This document shows, one piece after another, positions 1 through 15,300 of a stretch of DNA of 64,000 bases. The number at the start of each line of letters is the position of its first letter. The first letter of the stretch is position 1. This stretch comes from Balanoglossus misakiensis. Its lineage: Eukaryota > Hemichordata. A model generated the notes under the pieces. The model searched no databases. It had not been told where the DNA came from and saw only the letters and a list, made by a program, of their open reading frames with translations. Both the position numbers and the translations under genes were made by a program. The stretch covers positions 5,518,001 to 5,582,000 of the forward strand of contig CM082597.2 of assembly GCA_040954595.2 (NCBI GenBank), in the 5' to 3' direction.

Positions 1-240
1 TAGCGTAGCAATCAATTGACATACCTAGGTATTGTTCTATTCCAACATTGCTTTGACGACTGTAAAGTTCGTCAAAGATCACTTTTCCCTGAAACGAAAC
101 AAAGCAAACGTACGATATCTGACGATGGCAAAGATAGGGTGGGTATTAAAATGATGGCAAAGCTAAAATGTGCTTTAAGAATTCTTGACACGAGTGTATG
201 GGCAATGACTATGAACCTTGGAACAGAGATACAATATTTA

Positions 241-1000
241 CAATGACATCCATCTGATTTTCTGGGAATGGGTATTTTTTGATGTTACCATAATTTTGTT
301 TTACGATATTTACAAGGACATCCATCTGATTTTCTGGGAATGGGTATTTTTTGATGTTACCACAATTTTTTTACGATATTTACGAGGACATCCATCTGAT
401 TTTCTGGGAATGGGTATGTTTTTGTGTTACCACAATTTTTACGATATTTACAAGGACATCCATCTGATTTTCTGGGAATGGGTGTTTTTTGATGTTGCCA
501 CAATTTTTTTACGATATTTACAATGACATCCATCTGATTTTCTGGGAATAGGTATGTTTTTGTGTTACCACAATTTTTTACGATATTTACAAGGACATCC
601 ATCTGATTTTCTGGGAATGGGTATGTTTTTGTGTTACCACAATTTTTTTCGATATTTACAAGACATCCATCTGATTTTCTGGGAATGAGTATTTTTTGAT
701 GTTACCACAATTTTTTTACGATATTTACAAGTTCATCCATCTGATTTTCTGGGAATGAGTATTTTTTGATGTTACCACAATTTTTTGTACGATATTTACA
801 AGTTCATCCATCTGATTTTCTGGGAATGAGTATTTTTTGATGTTACCACAATTTTTTGTACGATATTTACAAGTTCATCCATCTGATTTTCTGGGAATGA
901 GTATTTTTTGATGTTACCACAATTTTTTGTACGATATTTACAAGTTCATCCATCTGATTTTCTGGGAATGGGTGGTTTTTGATGTTACCATAATGTTTTC
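241..1000. repeat. ~69-bp minisatellite, about 11 copies
   Basis: A block containing CATCTGATTTTCTGGGAAT recurs about every 66-71 bp. Each block is followed by a T-rich stretch and an ACGATATTTACAAG-like segment. Copies differ by point changes and by the length of the T run, and the last four copies share a GTTCATCC variant. Reading frames that cross it are by-products of the repeat. It lies to the left of the last visible receptor exon, so it may sit in an intron of that gene. Confidence 0.9.
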
Positions 1001-2583
1001 GTAGGTTGATCTAAACCGTAGTATTAACAGTGAAAACTTGGTCTGGTAATCACAAATAGGTGAAACAATAAAATATCATGAATGGAAGATACTGAACGAG
1101 CCGTATCATTTTGCGTGTGTGTTTCCTTCTGACGTCAAACGACACGCTGACATCCAATTTCTTAAATTTTGCAATACTTTACTCAGATATACTCTTGAGA
1201 TTTTAAAATCTCCTTAGAGCTGGGAAGTTGGGGCAATTATCACTCTCTGTTTTTGGTCGAGAACTTGGATCAGCAATCACGTGGACCCCTAATGTATCCA
1301 TATCATTAGTTGTCCTGGTTTGTCAACTTTGGGGATGTTCATGTCTTCCATTCGACAGCCTCAGTTTGTCCTTGAAATGTATGACCTGATTCCGTTAATC
1401 GGAATGGCAGTCTTATCACGGCGAAATTCAACACAATGAAAATAATGGTGGCAGTCCAGATATATAATAAGCGAAACCCTATAAATATCCAATCATGGTC
1501 ATTTTGATTGATATGAAACACAAAATGTTACAAATTCAGGTTTCACTCAAAAATAAACGCGTTGGTCGTTAATTCACACGTGGTAAATTATAGAACATGT
1601 ACACAGGAAATGCAAGGAAGCCGCGATGACATCTGACAGGAAGTAACAAAAGAACGCGCGCTTCCGTTTGACCTCATCCTGATCATCTGATCTGGCGAGG
1701 TGATTTATCGGGGCGATTAACTGTGAACAGTGAGTTAACTTCGGATGCGGGTAATTGCCAGTGCTTCAATGTGAGCGCATCTGCTGATAGTTACATTTTA
1801 TTGGAAGAACATGCAGCATCACCGTGTGATACATTGCAATATATGTCAATCGTTATATGGTTGACGTGCACTTTTCACGAATATGGTAACAGGATGGGAC
1901 ATATATGCTGGTCTTTCAATGGTAAACGAGGTCCACACATGCAGGACTCCAATATTTGCTTGAAAGTGGTATTTTACCTGACAAAAAAATCAACTTCAAG
2001 TGACGTCACACAACAAATCCAGACATGGGTATTATGAAATCATTGAAAGCAAACTTCTCAACAGATCAATTTGTTTGGTTCATTACAACATTTAGCGGAT
2101 TACCGGAAACATAACAAAGGGTCATTTTCTCAAGTGATATATTATGAAATCACTGGCCATTGTTTGCTGCTTGTGTTATTTTCATTAGCCTCGTGATTTG
2201 AGTGCCAGAGATAGATGTCAAATTAGAGTCACGATGAGACTTGGCCATGCGCGAACGCCAATGACTTTGTACGTTATGCGCACTGACTGTGTCACTTGTC
2301 AGCGTACAAATACAGCGACAGATTCAAATTGAGCGCTCTACTTGACGAATATGCAATCTGGCGTAGGGCGCTGGTTTTTGTTTAATGACGACCTATAACT
2401 CACGAAACGACAATATGCAGTGAAACAATTTGACTTTGAGTAAGCATTTACTATGTTCCATGAAAAATATCCAAGAACGAGCGACTCTGTCCCTTTAACA
2501 GACATTTAACTGGGAAGCACACAACACAAAACTGGAGCAACATATCTGTTCTACTCCATCACAAATGAAAGGGTTATATTTAC
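1001..2583. other. Non-coding stretch left of the last visible receptor exon
   Basis: No exon could be supported on either strand. Because the receptor gene runs leftward and its membrane domain is missing, this is most likely intron. A minus-strand frame at 1339-1521 with hydrophobic character was examined and not accepted, because no acceptor precedes it. Confidence 0.4.
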
Positions 2584-2814
2584 CGATGCCCCCGTAAAGT
2601 TGAGCTTCAATATTTCCCGTAGAAGTATATCAGCCAATTCTCTGTTATCATACGTGAAATCCTCAAGTCCCTGACCTGGATTGCTGTTTGCCAGTATGTT
2701 GACAGTCGCGTTCATGGCTAGAGTCATGACCATAATGGCGTCATAGGAGAGTGTTAGGTCCATGTTGATATCCATAATTGAAGAAATGAATTCCTTTTGG
2801 GAAAGCGAGGGTTT
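2584..2814 (-). CDS. Receptor exon 8: SYDAI / LEDFTYDN / NFTGAS segment
   Basis: 231 nt, phase 0. The acceptor is TTTCCCCAACAG at 2815 and above. It encodes KPSLSQKEFISS, then LSYDAIMVMTLAMNATVNIL, GLEDFTYDNRELADILLREI and NFTGAS, up to a GTAAAT donor. The YDA Asp is a ligand-contact position in GABA-B1. Two N-glycosylation sequons (NAT, NFT) are visible. The next exon should begin with a G-x-V-x-F strand and was not found in the window. Confidence 0.85.
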
Positions 2815-5800
2815 CTGTTGGGGAAATATATTTCACAGCCTCATTTATCATAGAGAAGTGATACACTTGGGAAAGAAGAGATATTGTGAAGTAACATTTG
2901 TCAGAGTAAATCGTCACATAGGGTGTATGAATCAGGGCCGAATGCAATCTTTAGACAGGTGGCAGTATATTGACTAATAAAAACTGCACATTTAAGTCAT
3001 TGTCGTCTAGTCTCTGTCTGTCTGTCTGTCTGTCTGTCTGACTGTATGTATGTCTGTCTGCCTGTCTGTATTTCTGTCCGTCTGTCTGTCTGTAGTTCAA
3101 AAATATGAATTTTAGCAACATACGCAATCCAATCCATTGACCTACTCACCACACCATTGAAATCAATATCACCGAGATCATCCAGATACGGATCCGCTAC
3201 AAATCCTATGTAACCCGTCATTGCTGTTCGAACTTCCTCCTTATTGCATGGGATACTTTCCCAGTTAAACGTGTCCCAACTGTCCCAGCTGAAATCGTAC
3301 AGCCACCCCGGTATAATCCACACATATTTACGCCCATACATACCTTCCTTGTAGGCCTACAGAAAGAGACAGATCATTGGATGAAAGGAATATTAAATTC
3401 GTTGATTATTCATTCAAGGTGGTGTATATAGAATTTGGGTAAAATAATGAAATCATGACTAGCAGAGAGACTTGGTGTTTTTTCTATCACCGTTTTAAAC
3501 AGTATCGTACCGTAGGGATCAGCTCGTACATTGTTAGCAATTTGTAACTGTCAACTTCGTTCAGATACGTCTGGTTGATGCATGAGTATGTAGCATCCCT
3601 GTGTAACCTTCCCCGTATAGTTTCATGCAGTACATTTGGTGTGAAGTGTATAATCTGGCCAATGTAGCCACACATGTTACATGCGCAACATACAGTCACT
3701 TAAAACAAGGTTACTGAACTTTCGAAGTGAATATTCTAAGTTTAAACAATTAATACCGCATACATTGTGGGTTAAACAAACTATAGAAAGAAGAAACATC
3801 GAAGTGAATATTCTAGAATTATAAAAAAATAATACCTATAGAAATAGATATATAATAGAAAGAAGAAACATCGTTCAGATACACAGAATACTTCAACACC
3901 TGCGTTGAAATTGATGTTTAGATTATATCCAGGGCTAAATCACAAACTCGTATAAGTTAACTCTTAAAGTAGACATAGTCCCGGGGAAAGAAATGTCATC
4001 TAACAGTCAAAAAGTTTACATATACGTCTTACTTGGGAGAGATCAATTACAATGACACCATGATATCACCAATACAGAGGATTCAAACTGAGAAAGGGTG
4101 TCAAACCATTTTCAATGGGTGTGGTGGGGCGACAATTCAATTCCTGACAGAGCACTTAGGGTTATCAGGGGGTTTGGACGGCTGTTATGCAAAGGCGAGG
4201 CCAAGACAGGAGTATTTATTACATGAACTGGCTTAATGATCATTCAATGGTACAGTTAACAGTTACGACCTGTAGCTTTTAGATATAGTTGACGCAACAC
4301 GTTGTTCATGAAAATAAAACGACACAAATAAAGTGTTAGTGACGACCTGGAAAGGTGCCGAAAATTCTGGGATAGAGTCCTCAAAGGTAAGTCAGTTAAT
4401 ACATTCTCCTGACAATCCAATTTTATCCTCACTGGCTTATATTCAGGGGTTCTAAGATGACCACATCTCGGGAAAGCTTTTCTAATCTTCGCTATATTTG
4501 ATTTTACTTGGAATTAGCATGGCGGAGAGCGATTGCTTTCCTGGAAAAAGCTGATTGCCTTTCTAACTCGAGAAGAATAGGTATGTGGAAAGGCGATCGA
4601 TTTTCAAATCCACAAATTATCAAGGCGAGAACGGGTCGGGTTTCAGTTCAAACGTGGCATGGCGAAGGCAGGTAGCCTTGAATGTACAAATACAATCAAT
4701 TACACTGTCCTTGACTTTGGATTTGTGGATTTTGCACTGGGCTTACAAGTTTAATTATTTCCACGGGGTATTTTAATACGTTGTATTCTGCACGTATAAT
4801 AGACTGACTACACCTATAGTTCAGGAGATCTGTGTGATTATATACCAGTATGCGGCACAAAGCGTAGGATAGGGTTGATCTACTGTACTCAGATACATTG
4901 AGGCATACTTTATCTTTAAAGCTCCCCTGACCGATGTACGAATGCCAAGCTATTGAAATAGCACGGCAATGAATGTACATCAATAACCCCACTCTGTTCC
5001 TTTTGTAAGTCACCCGTGAGAGACAGAGAATCGATCCCAGATACAATTTTCATACTAGAAATGTTATTATTGCTGAAATTATCCCCTGACAAGAAAATCG
5101 CTGACATAAAAGCATGTCTATGAAAATGGCCGCACGAAAATCACTTCGCGGCTCTTTGTTGGAGCAACGCTATCAAAACATGCCGACGGTGCATACCAAC
5201 ACGCCGATCACAGATATGATTAGGTACCACATTAACTGTGGACAAGTCTGTTTGGTCTCGGGCGCCGCCTTTAAATTGTACGTATAACGTGTACACGCCG
5301 TCGATACCAGAACGGAAGTCTTTTGAGTGGTGCAATGATGGGAGACTCGCACAATGTTACTTGCACTATATATAAACACATTAAACTATTTTTACATACA
5401 TGCAGCTGCATTTGTTTGTATATATATAGTGCAAGTGTCATTCTGCAAGATATACAGAAACACCGCATAAAACAACTGTATTATATGAAACTGCACTGAC
5501 ATAATTGCAAATTGTACATTTTGCAGTAGGAATATAGGCCTATATTTCTATTTTCTTAACAAAAACAATGGTTGATATAACAGCGACGTGAAAACTAATT
5601 TCAGGCCGTTTTGCAGCAATTCTTAAGTTTATCCAATCTTATATATTGCTCTTTAATCATGCGATATTCACATTATTTCATCTTTTTGAAAAAATATTAT
5701 ATTATAATGAGAATTTTTCTTCTAAAACTAAAATTGATTTAGTAGATTCCACTGACCTGACAGAATACTTTGAAGGTCTCTTCCATGTAAGCCAATGAGA

Positions 5801-8800
5801 AGATAATCCTAGCGTCGTGTCGCTGCAAGAAGCAAATGCAATCACAGAAAGTCAGAGTAATAACTTACAGACCCATGCTATGCTGCATGTATTGATTCAT
5901 AAACAGTGTGCACGTATAATTGTATGTAAATTAAATTAAATTGAACTTAATTTAAGGAATTTGGTTTAGCTTCTTTTTGGTTGAGATTCATATACTCTGT
6001 GAACACTCCAAAGGTATAGTCTGGTTTTTAGGTAATCAAGATTGCTGCTCGCGGAAATTTAATCCAGTTGCACCTAAACAGGTAAACTTCGTTTGATTTA
6101 TAAGAGCAGTCAGACAGATTGATTCAAGTCTGTGAGTAACGTTACTTAGCACTCTCTTGAGTATTCCAAGCTTATTCCGTTGTGAACGTCATGCATCTGG
6201 AAGATGTGTTTCCAGTGGCATTGACATAACAACTTTGTTCTATTGCTAGTTATACAATTTGTCTTGTTCACTCTGCTGATGTCGTTTAACAATACAGCAT
6301 TTTCCCCCAACGACACCCATAGAAATACATGATAATTTGACATCAAAACAGGTCCATTAACCCATTGGCAAACTGATAGTCCAGTGTGAGAATTCGGAGG
6401 TGAACATGATGATATTGACATCTCGTGTTCAACAAAACCAAATCCTGCCTATTGAGCGATATACAAAGACATGCATTAACGCCACTAACCTTTAGACTTT
6501 GAAGTTGCAAACTTGGATCGTGAGAGATTGCCTCCATTGACAGAATGTCTATATCCTCACGAGTCAGTAATTGGACCAGGTTTTTCATGTTCTGTGGTAA
6601 CAAAAGTGTCAAAACAAGTTTATTTGAATACCTTCGGGCATTTCGCGGAATCCAAAACTAGAACGCTTGCAAAAGTACATTGCCGTCAATACACAGTACG
6701 TATGACTATGAGACGCGTACATATAAGTCACGCACGTTTATGTATATTAGCATGATATCCCTTAGCAGGAAATGTCTCGATCGTTAATGATCACTTACCC
6801 ACTGTTTACTTTCTTTGCCAAAACGTCCAAAATTGCCTAAGTGCATTGAATGTTGAGCTTATCTGCGTTGAATGTTTTTCCGTTTAACATACTGCTACAC
6901 GTACTTTATAACATGCTCAAAGATATCTCTTATAGCGATACATGTATGATAGCAACCTACTGCGTCATTCTACCGAATACGTTAACACTAAAGACAATCC
7001 TATATTTTGAGACGAAATTCGCGACAATTTTGTTTAGTCTAGTTGAAAATGGGCTGTGCTCACGCACTATGGCTAGTTTTATTAATGATCCGAACGTGTG
7101 CATTAAGTCCAATGTATCACAGATGCTTTTCGCAAGTAGCAGAACACTTTAGATATTGGTAGCAAAGTAAATACGGAAAGACTGATGAGTGTGCTGATGG
7201 GAATACAAATACGAGACTTGAATGGCTGCTTTTGGAGAATGTGATTATTTCCGAACAGAATCCAGAGTCTTTCTGAATAGAGCCTATACAGTAGACTTAG
7301 CTCTGGGGGAACAAATGCATGGACAGGAGTGCAGTGTCGTTCAGAAAAAACTCACTTGCGGTCATCTAAGAAACGATTGTCAGAATAATTGACATGTACC
7401 AAAGCTATAGTCGTCTAACGAGTCTTTACCCGAGCCACCCGGGTGCGTTTACTCCAGAGAGCCACTTAAATCACGCTGGTTTTCCGAAACACCCCGCGCG
7501 AGTTCAGAAAACGCCTCTTAACAAAGCAAATGTATAATTCGAGTGCAGGGAGTGCTGCTTGCACAGTGACAACAAAAAACCGATATTGGGTGTCAAAAGG
7601 GTCAAGAGTTTAAGCTGCCCCTTACCGACCGAAAGTACTCTATGTCATCAAAAATAATGGCGACGCGCTTCCAGTTGAAGGACTTGATGAATTGGACTCT
7701 CGCTGGGTTCAATACATCATCCACGGGGTAGATTTGCACTGTCAGCGGGTAAACGCTCTTATCACGCAGCGACGGAGACGACGCGTAACTGATCTGTCAA
7801 ATCAAGATTAACACAGCGTCAGTCGAGTTGCCCCTAGAATAGCAATAGTAAATCCGTCGGTGACGAATGTGCGCTGAAAGTGGTTGAAAAACACTCCCTA
7901 GGCAACCAAAACATTTGTGTTTTTCACACGCAAAGGTTACACTTGCTAGCAAAGTTCAATAGTGTTAGCATGTACTTGTTAAATCAATTTGTAAAGTTAA
8001 ATACATTCTGTGGTGAGATCACCACCCTTGATATTCAATGCAGTTACACTGCCTCGTGTATATCGAGGTTTAACTTAATGCATTGATTCCAATAGTGAAA
8101 TATACCACACATTCAGAAACTTTTAACCTTCCTTAAAACTGGGAGCTTGAATACTTCGTACTTTTGTAGCATTTTTTTTCTTTCGAAGTGTGTTACTCGG
8201 AAAGATATATTTCATTTCTTGTCCGTTGTTTCATTCCATCTTACAATCATGGATGACTTTACAATTTAATGTGTGAAACCCAAAACAAATGAGCCGGTGA
8301 TTAATTGGGCCAGCATAATATACCATATCATGCACAAAGATATTATCTTTTTGTTATGATGTACAAATCATTCTACGCTTCCTGATGAACTGGTTTGCAT
8401 GTACAGGGGCGTCCTATTCTGCAATGAATTAAGATGAATACACAGTAGCAACAGCTTGCAGATATTGATCTTGCGAATGAAGGCCCCTGATACAAAAGCA
8501 ATTCTTCAAAAATTCAAGATAATGCGAGTTTCACCATGACGCATTCGTGTCTTTATTAATCCGCGGTAAGTGCATTGAGATCGCAGAGATTAACGTTAAA
8601 TCCGTATTACTATCTTTAATTCTCGAGGAACGGTGCAACTAATCTTCTCAAGTGTGATTGTGAAATTTTCTCTACACGACATCTTCTCATTACCTGAATG
8701 ATGTTGTATTCGCTTGCCACTCGGTTGACAACAGCGGCAACTTTTGAAAAGGTCGGTCCGAACATGGTTGTTAGTTGAGGTTTTCGATAGATGAAATCAT

Positions 8801-11800
8801 AAAGGATGTGCAGCCCTCTGTCCGGTAACATCTACATGAGAAAGTAATACATATCTTAACATAAATTAAAAGTAATAACTTAATATTAACTTAACAATTA
8901 CTTAATTAAACTTAACAATTATTTAGTTGATCAAACACCTTTAACAAAGTGTTTGGTGAATGTTATAAAGTTCTCTTCGTAACGTCTAGGGTGATCTTAA
9001 TTTGCCGGAATAAACCTGCTTTTCAACGCAAGACGATGTTACTGAAAAAAACATTAGCTCGTTTTTAAATGACAACGTTAATATAGTTGGGTATTTTTCA
9101 CGCGTAGGGTGGTGATTTATCTGTAACTTTCATATCAATTATTTAAAATTGGACGTATGGCGTTTGTAAGCGTATGGGGAAATGGGTAATGAGTCGAGTC
9201 AACTTCCAGAAATAAATCTTAGAACCTGATTGTGTTTTTTAATCAAAATAAATCAGGGTAGGTGTAGCTTGTGAAAAATTACTTCCGGCTCCAAGCGAAT
9301 TTGCTTCATATATCTCGCTGTCCGGTTCACCATCAAAAAACGTACCGTTGACGTTGTAAGCTAAGTGACCCTATCATCAGAGGACAAAGGAGTAGGTGTT
9401 GCCTGGAAGAATTAATCACTGCCATAGCAACAGCGTTTGTGCAGAGAGTTTCATCATGTCAAGAAACGTAGCGTTGATGTTGTAAGTGAAGTGATCTCCA
9501 CATACACTCTGCAAAGTGATGATGTTAAAAGCAAGGAGTATCGCTTCCTTCGTGAACAGATAAGGTCTCGGGCCAAATTCCGGGAAAATCTGATAGTTTA
9601 GTTCATCAAAATGGTAAAAAGCTAACGACACTATACTATAAGATTCCAGAGTTCCAATTGTGGTAAAACAAGGAGTATCACTTCTTCGGTGAACAGATAA
9701 CGAGAAGGGTCATATTCCGGAAAGGGGGAACTCCAGAGTCTGATTGTGTGGTTTAATCAGAATCTAGTTCGCGTAGGTGTATATCCTGTAGGAATTTACT
9801 CCCGGCCCTCCAAGCGAGTTTGTTACAATATATCCTGTTCGTTGTCAAGGTTAACATCAGTGAAAGTAATGTGACCTGAGCATAATTTACTGTAGGTCGT
9901 TCACTTATCTGGCACAAATACGTGAGATTCGAGTCACGACTCTGACCTGATCTACTTGCATTACTTAGGTCACTCTGTTGACGCCAACGAGGTTTGACAT
10001 CTAGTGTCATTGTGGACGCGCGTAATTATTCGCAACTGAAGTCCTAGAGAACTGTAGAACACCGATAGACCATATTCCGAACTCCTCGAGACCAAGCGAG
10101 ATCTGCCTGGCTAGGCAGTTTATATGGGAGGACATTCTCGTATGACACAGGGCAAACAACACATGATCAATCGTCTTAAACGGGACAAAACTAAAATATT
10201 CGCCAAACACCTATTCTAGTTTCATACAGAGTTTGACTTGTATGATTTGCCTGGCAAACCGTTGCTACGGGAATTAACCAAGTCTCGCGAGATCTCGCAC
10301 GAGCGGAACGTTATCTATTGGTAACTTCCAATCATTTAATTAGTTTATAATACTATGAATCTATTGTACAAACTATCGGAAAAAACTGAAAAGAATCGTT
10401 TAAATGGGCAGTGATAACTTTGCGTTTTGTTTTTTATTATAAGAGATTAGAGTTGTGTGCCACAGAAATCAGAGGTTAGAACTCACCACGGCATGTATGC
10501 CATAAACAAATTTACGCCAAATTCATTGTAATGCCTATAGGAAGAGTGTAATTCAACTTATGATATGGGTCAAGCATGTTTTGTTCGAGGCATCCAATTC
10601 AACACCTAGAATACAGTAGTATTGAATTAAACGCTTTAGAACTATACGGCAATACATATCACGTGGGCTCATTGTCAAGACTGTTACTACCTTAATGTGT
10701 TCCGCTTTCGGGCGTGTTTGTCATAATTCTGCCATTAAATCTAACTCGATCGTATAAGTAAGCAAATTAGGTTTTACCGTCGGTTTTGCCGAAGTACTGA
10801 GAGTAATTTTTTACGAGTTGAAAGGATGCTTGAGTTAATATCCTCTCGAATGAGAAATTAATGCGTCGCAATGCTCGTTCAGTATCTGTGTGTCACCTGT
10901 AATGTCTTTAATTGGTTTTAGTCGATTACTTAGCCAAACTACACGATTGAAAAGCACTGCTACAATTTTCATTAGTACAATATAATGCAATGAATGCCGG
11001 TTTCCTTGCTAACGATCGAGTTAGATTTAATGGCTGAATTATGAGAAATACGCACGAAAGTTTTTATGTTGTGCGTACATGACTGTTTGTTTGAATATAT
11101 GTGGCAAATAGCCTGAAATAAAGGCATGATGATACATGTGATGATTTTGTTAATTTTACGTGCACATGAAGACCTATAGTATTAGCACGGCGTAAAGGAG
11201 TTATGTGATAGCATATGCGGTATATGGGGCACATCTTACAATGCTGGCCGTGGGGTTGTGGCCTGACTATTGTATTGTATAAGCAGCAATCAGGGTTTAT
11301 ATTTACCATCGTGTGTTTAATTGCCTCAATGAATCAAGACAGCATCGAACTATACACCCTCCTTTGGGGGACATTCCCATAACGATTATTATTTGGGAAA
11401 GCTCTTGGGTTAACACGACGCAATTGTCCCTATAAACTTAATTTGACTGTTAACGTTACTGTCAGGAAGGAAGGCACGTTTCCATTGTAAGTACAAGAAA
11501 TCAAACCAAATAGGTTTAATGCTCAGCAATCGTGCAGGGTATTGGGAAACAATTTGCTCGCAGAAGCTTGTTCGCGTCTAATTTACGAGTTATATGAAAG
11601 AGTGCCATGAATAAATAAAATGGTATTGAAGAAAGAAATTATTCTATCAAGCTAATGTTCTAGCCAATTGTCGAGACGTAACCTGATAATCGACGATAGC
11701 TATCTGCAAAGTACGCGAGAAAATAAAATAATCAGTCCTCTATTTTTTTTCAAATGCAACAAAATATTAAACGGATTCATGGCTTCTTACAAACATTATG

Positions 11801-12241
11801 CTGTCAATTTTAATGGAATTATCCGTACATATGCAACGGGGTGACCGCATATTATCCCATTGATGAATTGTTGGTTGAATGGATGGATGCAAGGATGTAC
11901 GAGGGACGGATGAGCGGGCAGTAAGGTACATATCAAGCATATCGATCATATGCTAGTTCATTAAAAACATCAGAAACACACAGTTTTCCTTTTACTTCAG
12001 TTAATCTGTTTCATGAAGACTAATAGGTTTAACAGAGAATGGAGGGACGACAACTAAATAAATAAATATAAGACCTTAAACAATGTATAAGAAATAACGG
12101 TTTCATTATAAACTAAAGAATGATGTAGCGCCTGCTCAAATTGTGGGTCCCATCGTTAACATGAAATTTTACTTGTAAATTGATGGACCGACAGGCAAAC
12201 GTATAAACAAACCAACCAACCAACCAACAATAAACAACAAA

Positions 12242-12300
<59 letters not shown>

Positions 12301-15300
12301 ACAAGAGAACAAAGAGGCAACATACAAACAAAAAAGCAAATAAACTAACTAATAAACAACAAATAGTTGGAATTACAAACAAACAAACAAACAAATAAGC
12401 AAAATGGACAGACAGACAAACAAACAAACACACTTATAAATAAACTGACTAACTAACACACAGATACACTTTTGGCAAATACGAAATGGGTTGGTATGAA
12501 TTGGACCCTATGTGAAACACTCACTAATTGGCAGATACCACTTATGACATCACCCTATTTGAAATGGAATCTCTCGATTCTTTCCTTTTTGTTAAACATG
12601 CGATATAACTGAGGAAGAAACTCCCTCTAATTGGTTGTGTGAAAGTACCGTGACCCTGATTGCGGCAAAAGTGTGATCACGTTGCACTCATTAGACACCG
12701 ACTTCAATTTTTTAGCAAACGCAGAACCATTACATGACAATCATAAGCGACTGCAAAGTCCTTTCGTTCGTGTCCCCTTGAAAGTTTGCTGTGACCACGT
12801 GCCTTGATTTGCCGCCGTCTTGTAATTAACCACGTCTAGTGTTCAAAACCTTAATCTGGTGACGATTTTTAACATTCGTAAAGTCCTTTTCAGATATCAG
12901 CTCCGCCGCGTTTACATGCACACCGATACTGAGCCGCGCCACCGATGCCATATTATATCTAGTCCACACAAGCCTATCATTAGTCTGCCAACGTGCCATG
13001 GATCATGCCAAGAATATTAAGTCTTATTACATTCGGTGGAGTCTATTATAATTCTGTATCAGAGATGTCGACAATTACCTTGCGGGTTTCCCAGGGATAC
13101 GTCAACCCGTGGAAACATCTGTTTGTCATCGTTTAATGTCATTTTGTAAAACGACGGCGTCTTTTATTGCCAGAAATCAGGCCTTACTCAAAATTCGAAG
13201 TCACGGCGCTGCGCTCAATAGCGTGTGTCGCTATTAGGTCGGAGACTCACAACGTGCCGCTGCAGATACAATTCAAGGTTTTAAGTACACAAGCGGCATT
13301 TCATAGAGCATGATGCCGATAGTAATTCAGAGATTTTCCCCGATGTGTTCCGTTTGAAGCAAAATCAAACAGCCATAGTAGCATCAATCCCCAAATACTT
13401 ACATAATCACCAATCTTGTAACATTTGATGATTTATTTGTAATGTATGCCTTATAAACTGAACACACTTGTATCTAGAGTTTGTTTTTTGCAAAACAGGA
13501 AATGTTTTGGCATGTTCAGACTTGCATTAAAGCCTCTAGTGTAACACGTCACACCTAAGCAGTTGAATGATGTAAACAACCTTGGATTGTGTCCCAGATT
13601 CAATGAATTAGTCCATAACACCTCTTCACAACTAATGGAACATAGGCCTATGCCAAGAACCATTGGAATCTTTGAAATGACTAAACACACAGTTCGATAG
13701 CATGTAGACTTGATACATTTGAAGCATGTGGTCGACATACCTCTCTGCGAGTGTTTAATACGACAAGGAAGACTGCCGTTTTTTTCATTTTATCTAAAAA
13801 TTACCAAGTTAGCAAGTAGTGGTTTTATTCAATTTAAGGGTTATGGAGCATATTTTTCCCACCGTTAATCGCCTGCCTTCCCTGATAACAAACAACACTT
13901 TATGGTATTACTGATTTTACCTGAGAAGCTTAATGATTGGACTCAATTAGCTTAGTAGACGGAATACATTGGACAGGAAACAAGTTTCTGAAATATTTGT
14001 ATTTATTCAAAATAACATGTCTCATTTCCCACACATATTCTGGATAGGTTATGACACACAAACCAGTAAACTCGGTATTAGGGACTGCAAAGTTACAAGA
14101 CTGTGTTCAAGTGCTGCATTGAGAAGAAACGAAATGGCCATCCATGCTTGTAAAGGAGATACTAGAGACTAGATTAACAAAGAAATAGTTCTGAATATAC
14201 ATATTGCCGTTGCGGCTTGTGGAAAGAGGATTACATCGGCATTTTTGTCAGAGAGATTAGCGTACAAAAGAATATCGAGTATTTGCACATTATCGGCAGT
14301 TGTCTAGTTAATTACTAGGTACACTCATGACAGGAAGACAAACACACGTATATGACCGACGAGAACTTCCTGACTCTCGGCTGAAAAAGAACATACAGCG
14401 ACCATTACTATAATGACTTGAATAGAACAGTGATAAAATATGATGCAAGATTTAATTTCGTTCTGACTGTTATAGTCCTCGATAGTCTGCTCGGAGATTT
14501 TCACAAATTTTCCAGCACGACTACGTGTTTTTTTGCCCTCAAAAATCTTTGTACATTTAGTCCCTATACAATTTAGGCCAGCGTGGCCTTGCCATCTGAT
14601 TTTCAGCTATACCTCAGGCGAGGGTATTCTTGCAATACGAATACAGGATAAAATATTTAACAAGTATGGCAAAGCTTTATATCAAATCCAGGGGATTTTT
14701 AAAAACCCAGGAGATGCTCCGTATGGATGGAATCATTAAAACCAGAATGACGCGAGGAGAAACAAAGCTGTTATGATTAACCTGTGGCTTTGACAGAACG
14801 AGGACACACTCCTCGAGCAACGATCTTCTACACCGTAAGCATTCTGCTCAGAAAAAGGATTAAGTGAAAATCCTGGAGGTTCACACACACCAAGCATATC
14901 ATGGGATCGAAGACACAATTCAGCGAGAAAATGCCAAACGTGTTATTTTATAAACAGGACCTCAGTAGTCTATTCTTGCGTCGGATGAAGGCGTTAATGA
15001 ATGCTTGTGTGTAAGCCATATTTCCTTGGCAGCCACGCCCATCTCCGAAAAAATCTGGAGTTCAAGTGCATCTATCTGCTTCAGATGTAGTTATTAACTT
15101 TTTTTGCGTTTTGGTGGTGAATCAGATGATAATTAGTGATTTTTTAAATAAAAACAAGACGTTGAACACACTGTTTTCTTCTTGACTTTCAGAGAAACTC
15201 CCCCGACACTTGAATATAGCAAAGAATTGAAGGATTTCGAGGACTAAGACTTTTCTGAAAATTTGTCAACGAGGCGCGTAGGATAGACGTATAATAATTA

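Noticed and set aside
218-602. Overlapping frames on both strands with repeated DIHLIFWEWVFFDV-like units
   Set aside because: Produced by the 69-bp minisatellite; similar units appear on the opposite strand and indels shift the frame.
1339-1521. Minus-strand frame with INQNDHDWIFIG and a hydrophobic stretch, as a next receptor exon
   Set aside because: Vague similarity only; an in-frame stop lies just upstream and no acceptor AG is available between it and the similar part.
12113-12433. 106-codon minus-strand frame
   Set aside because: Translation of AAAT and ACAA simple repeats.
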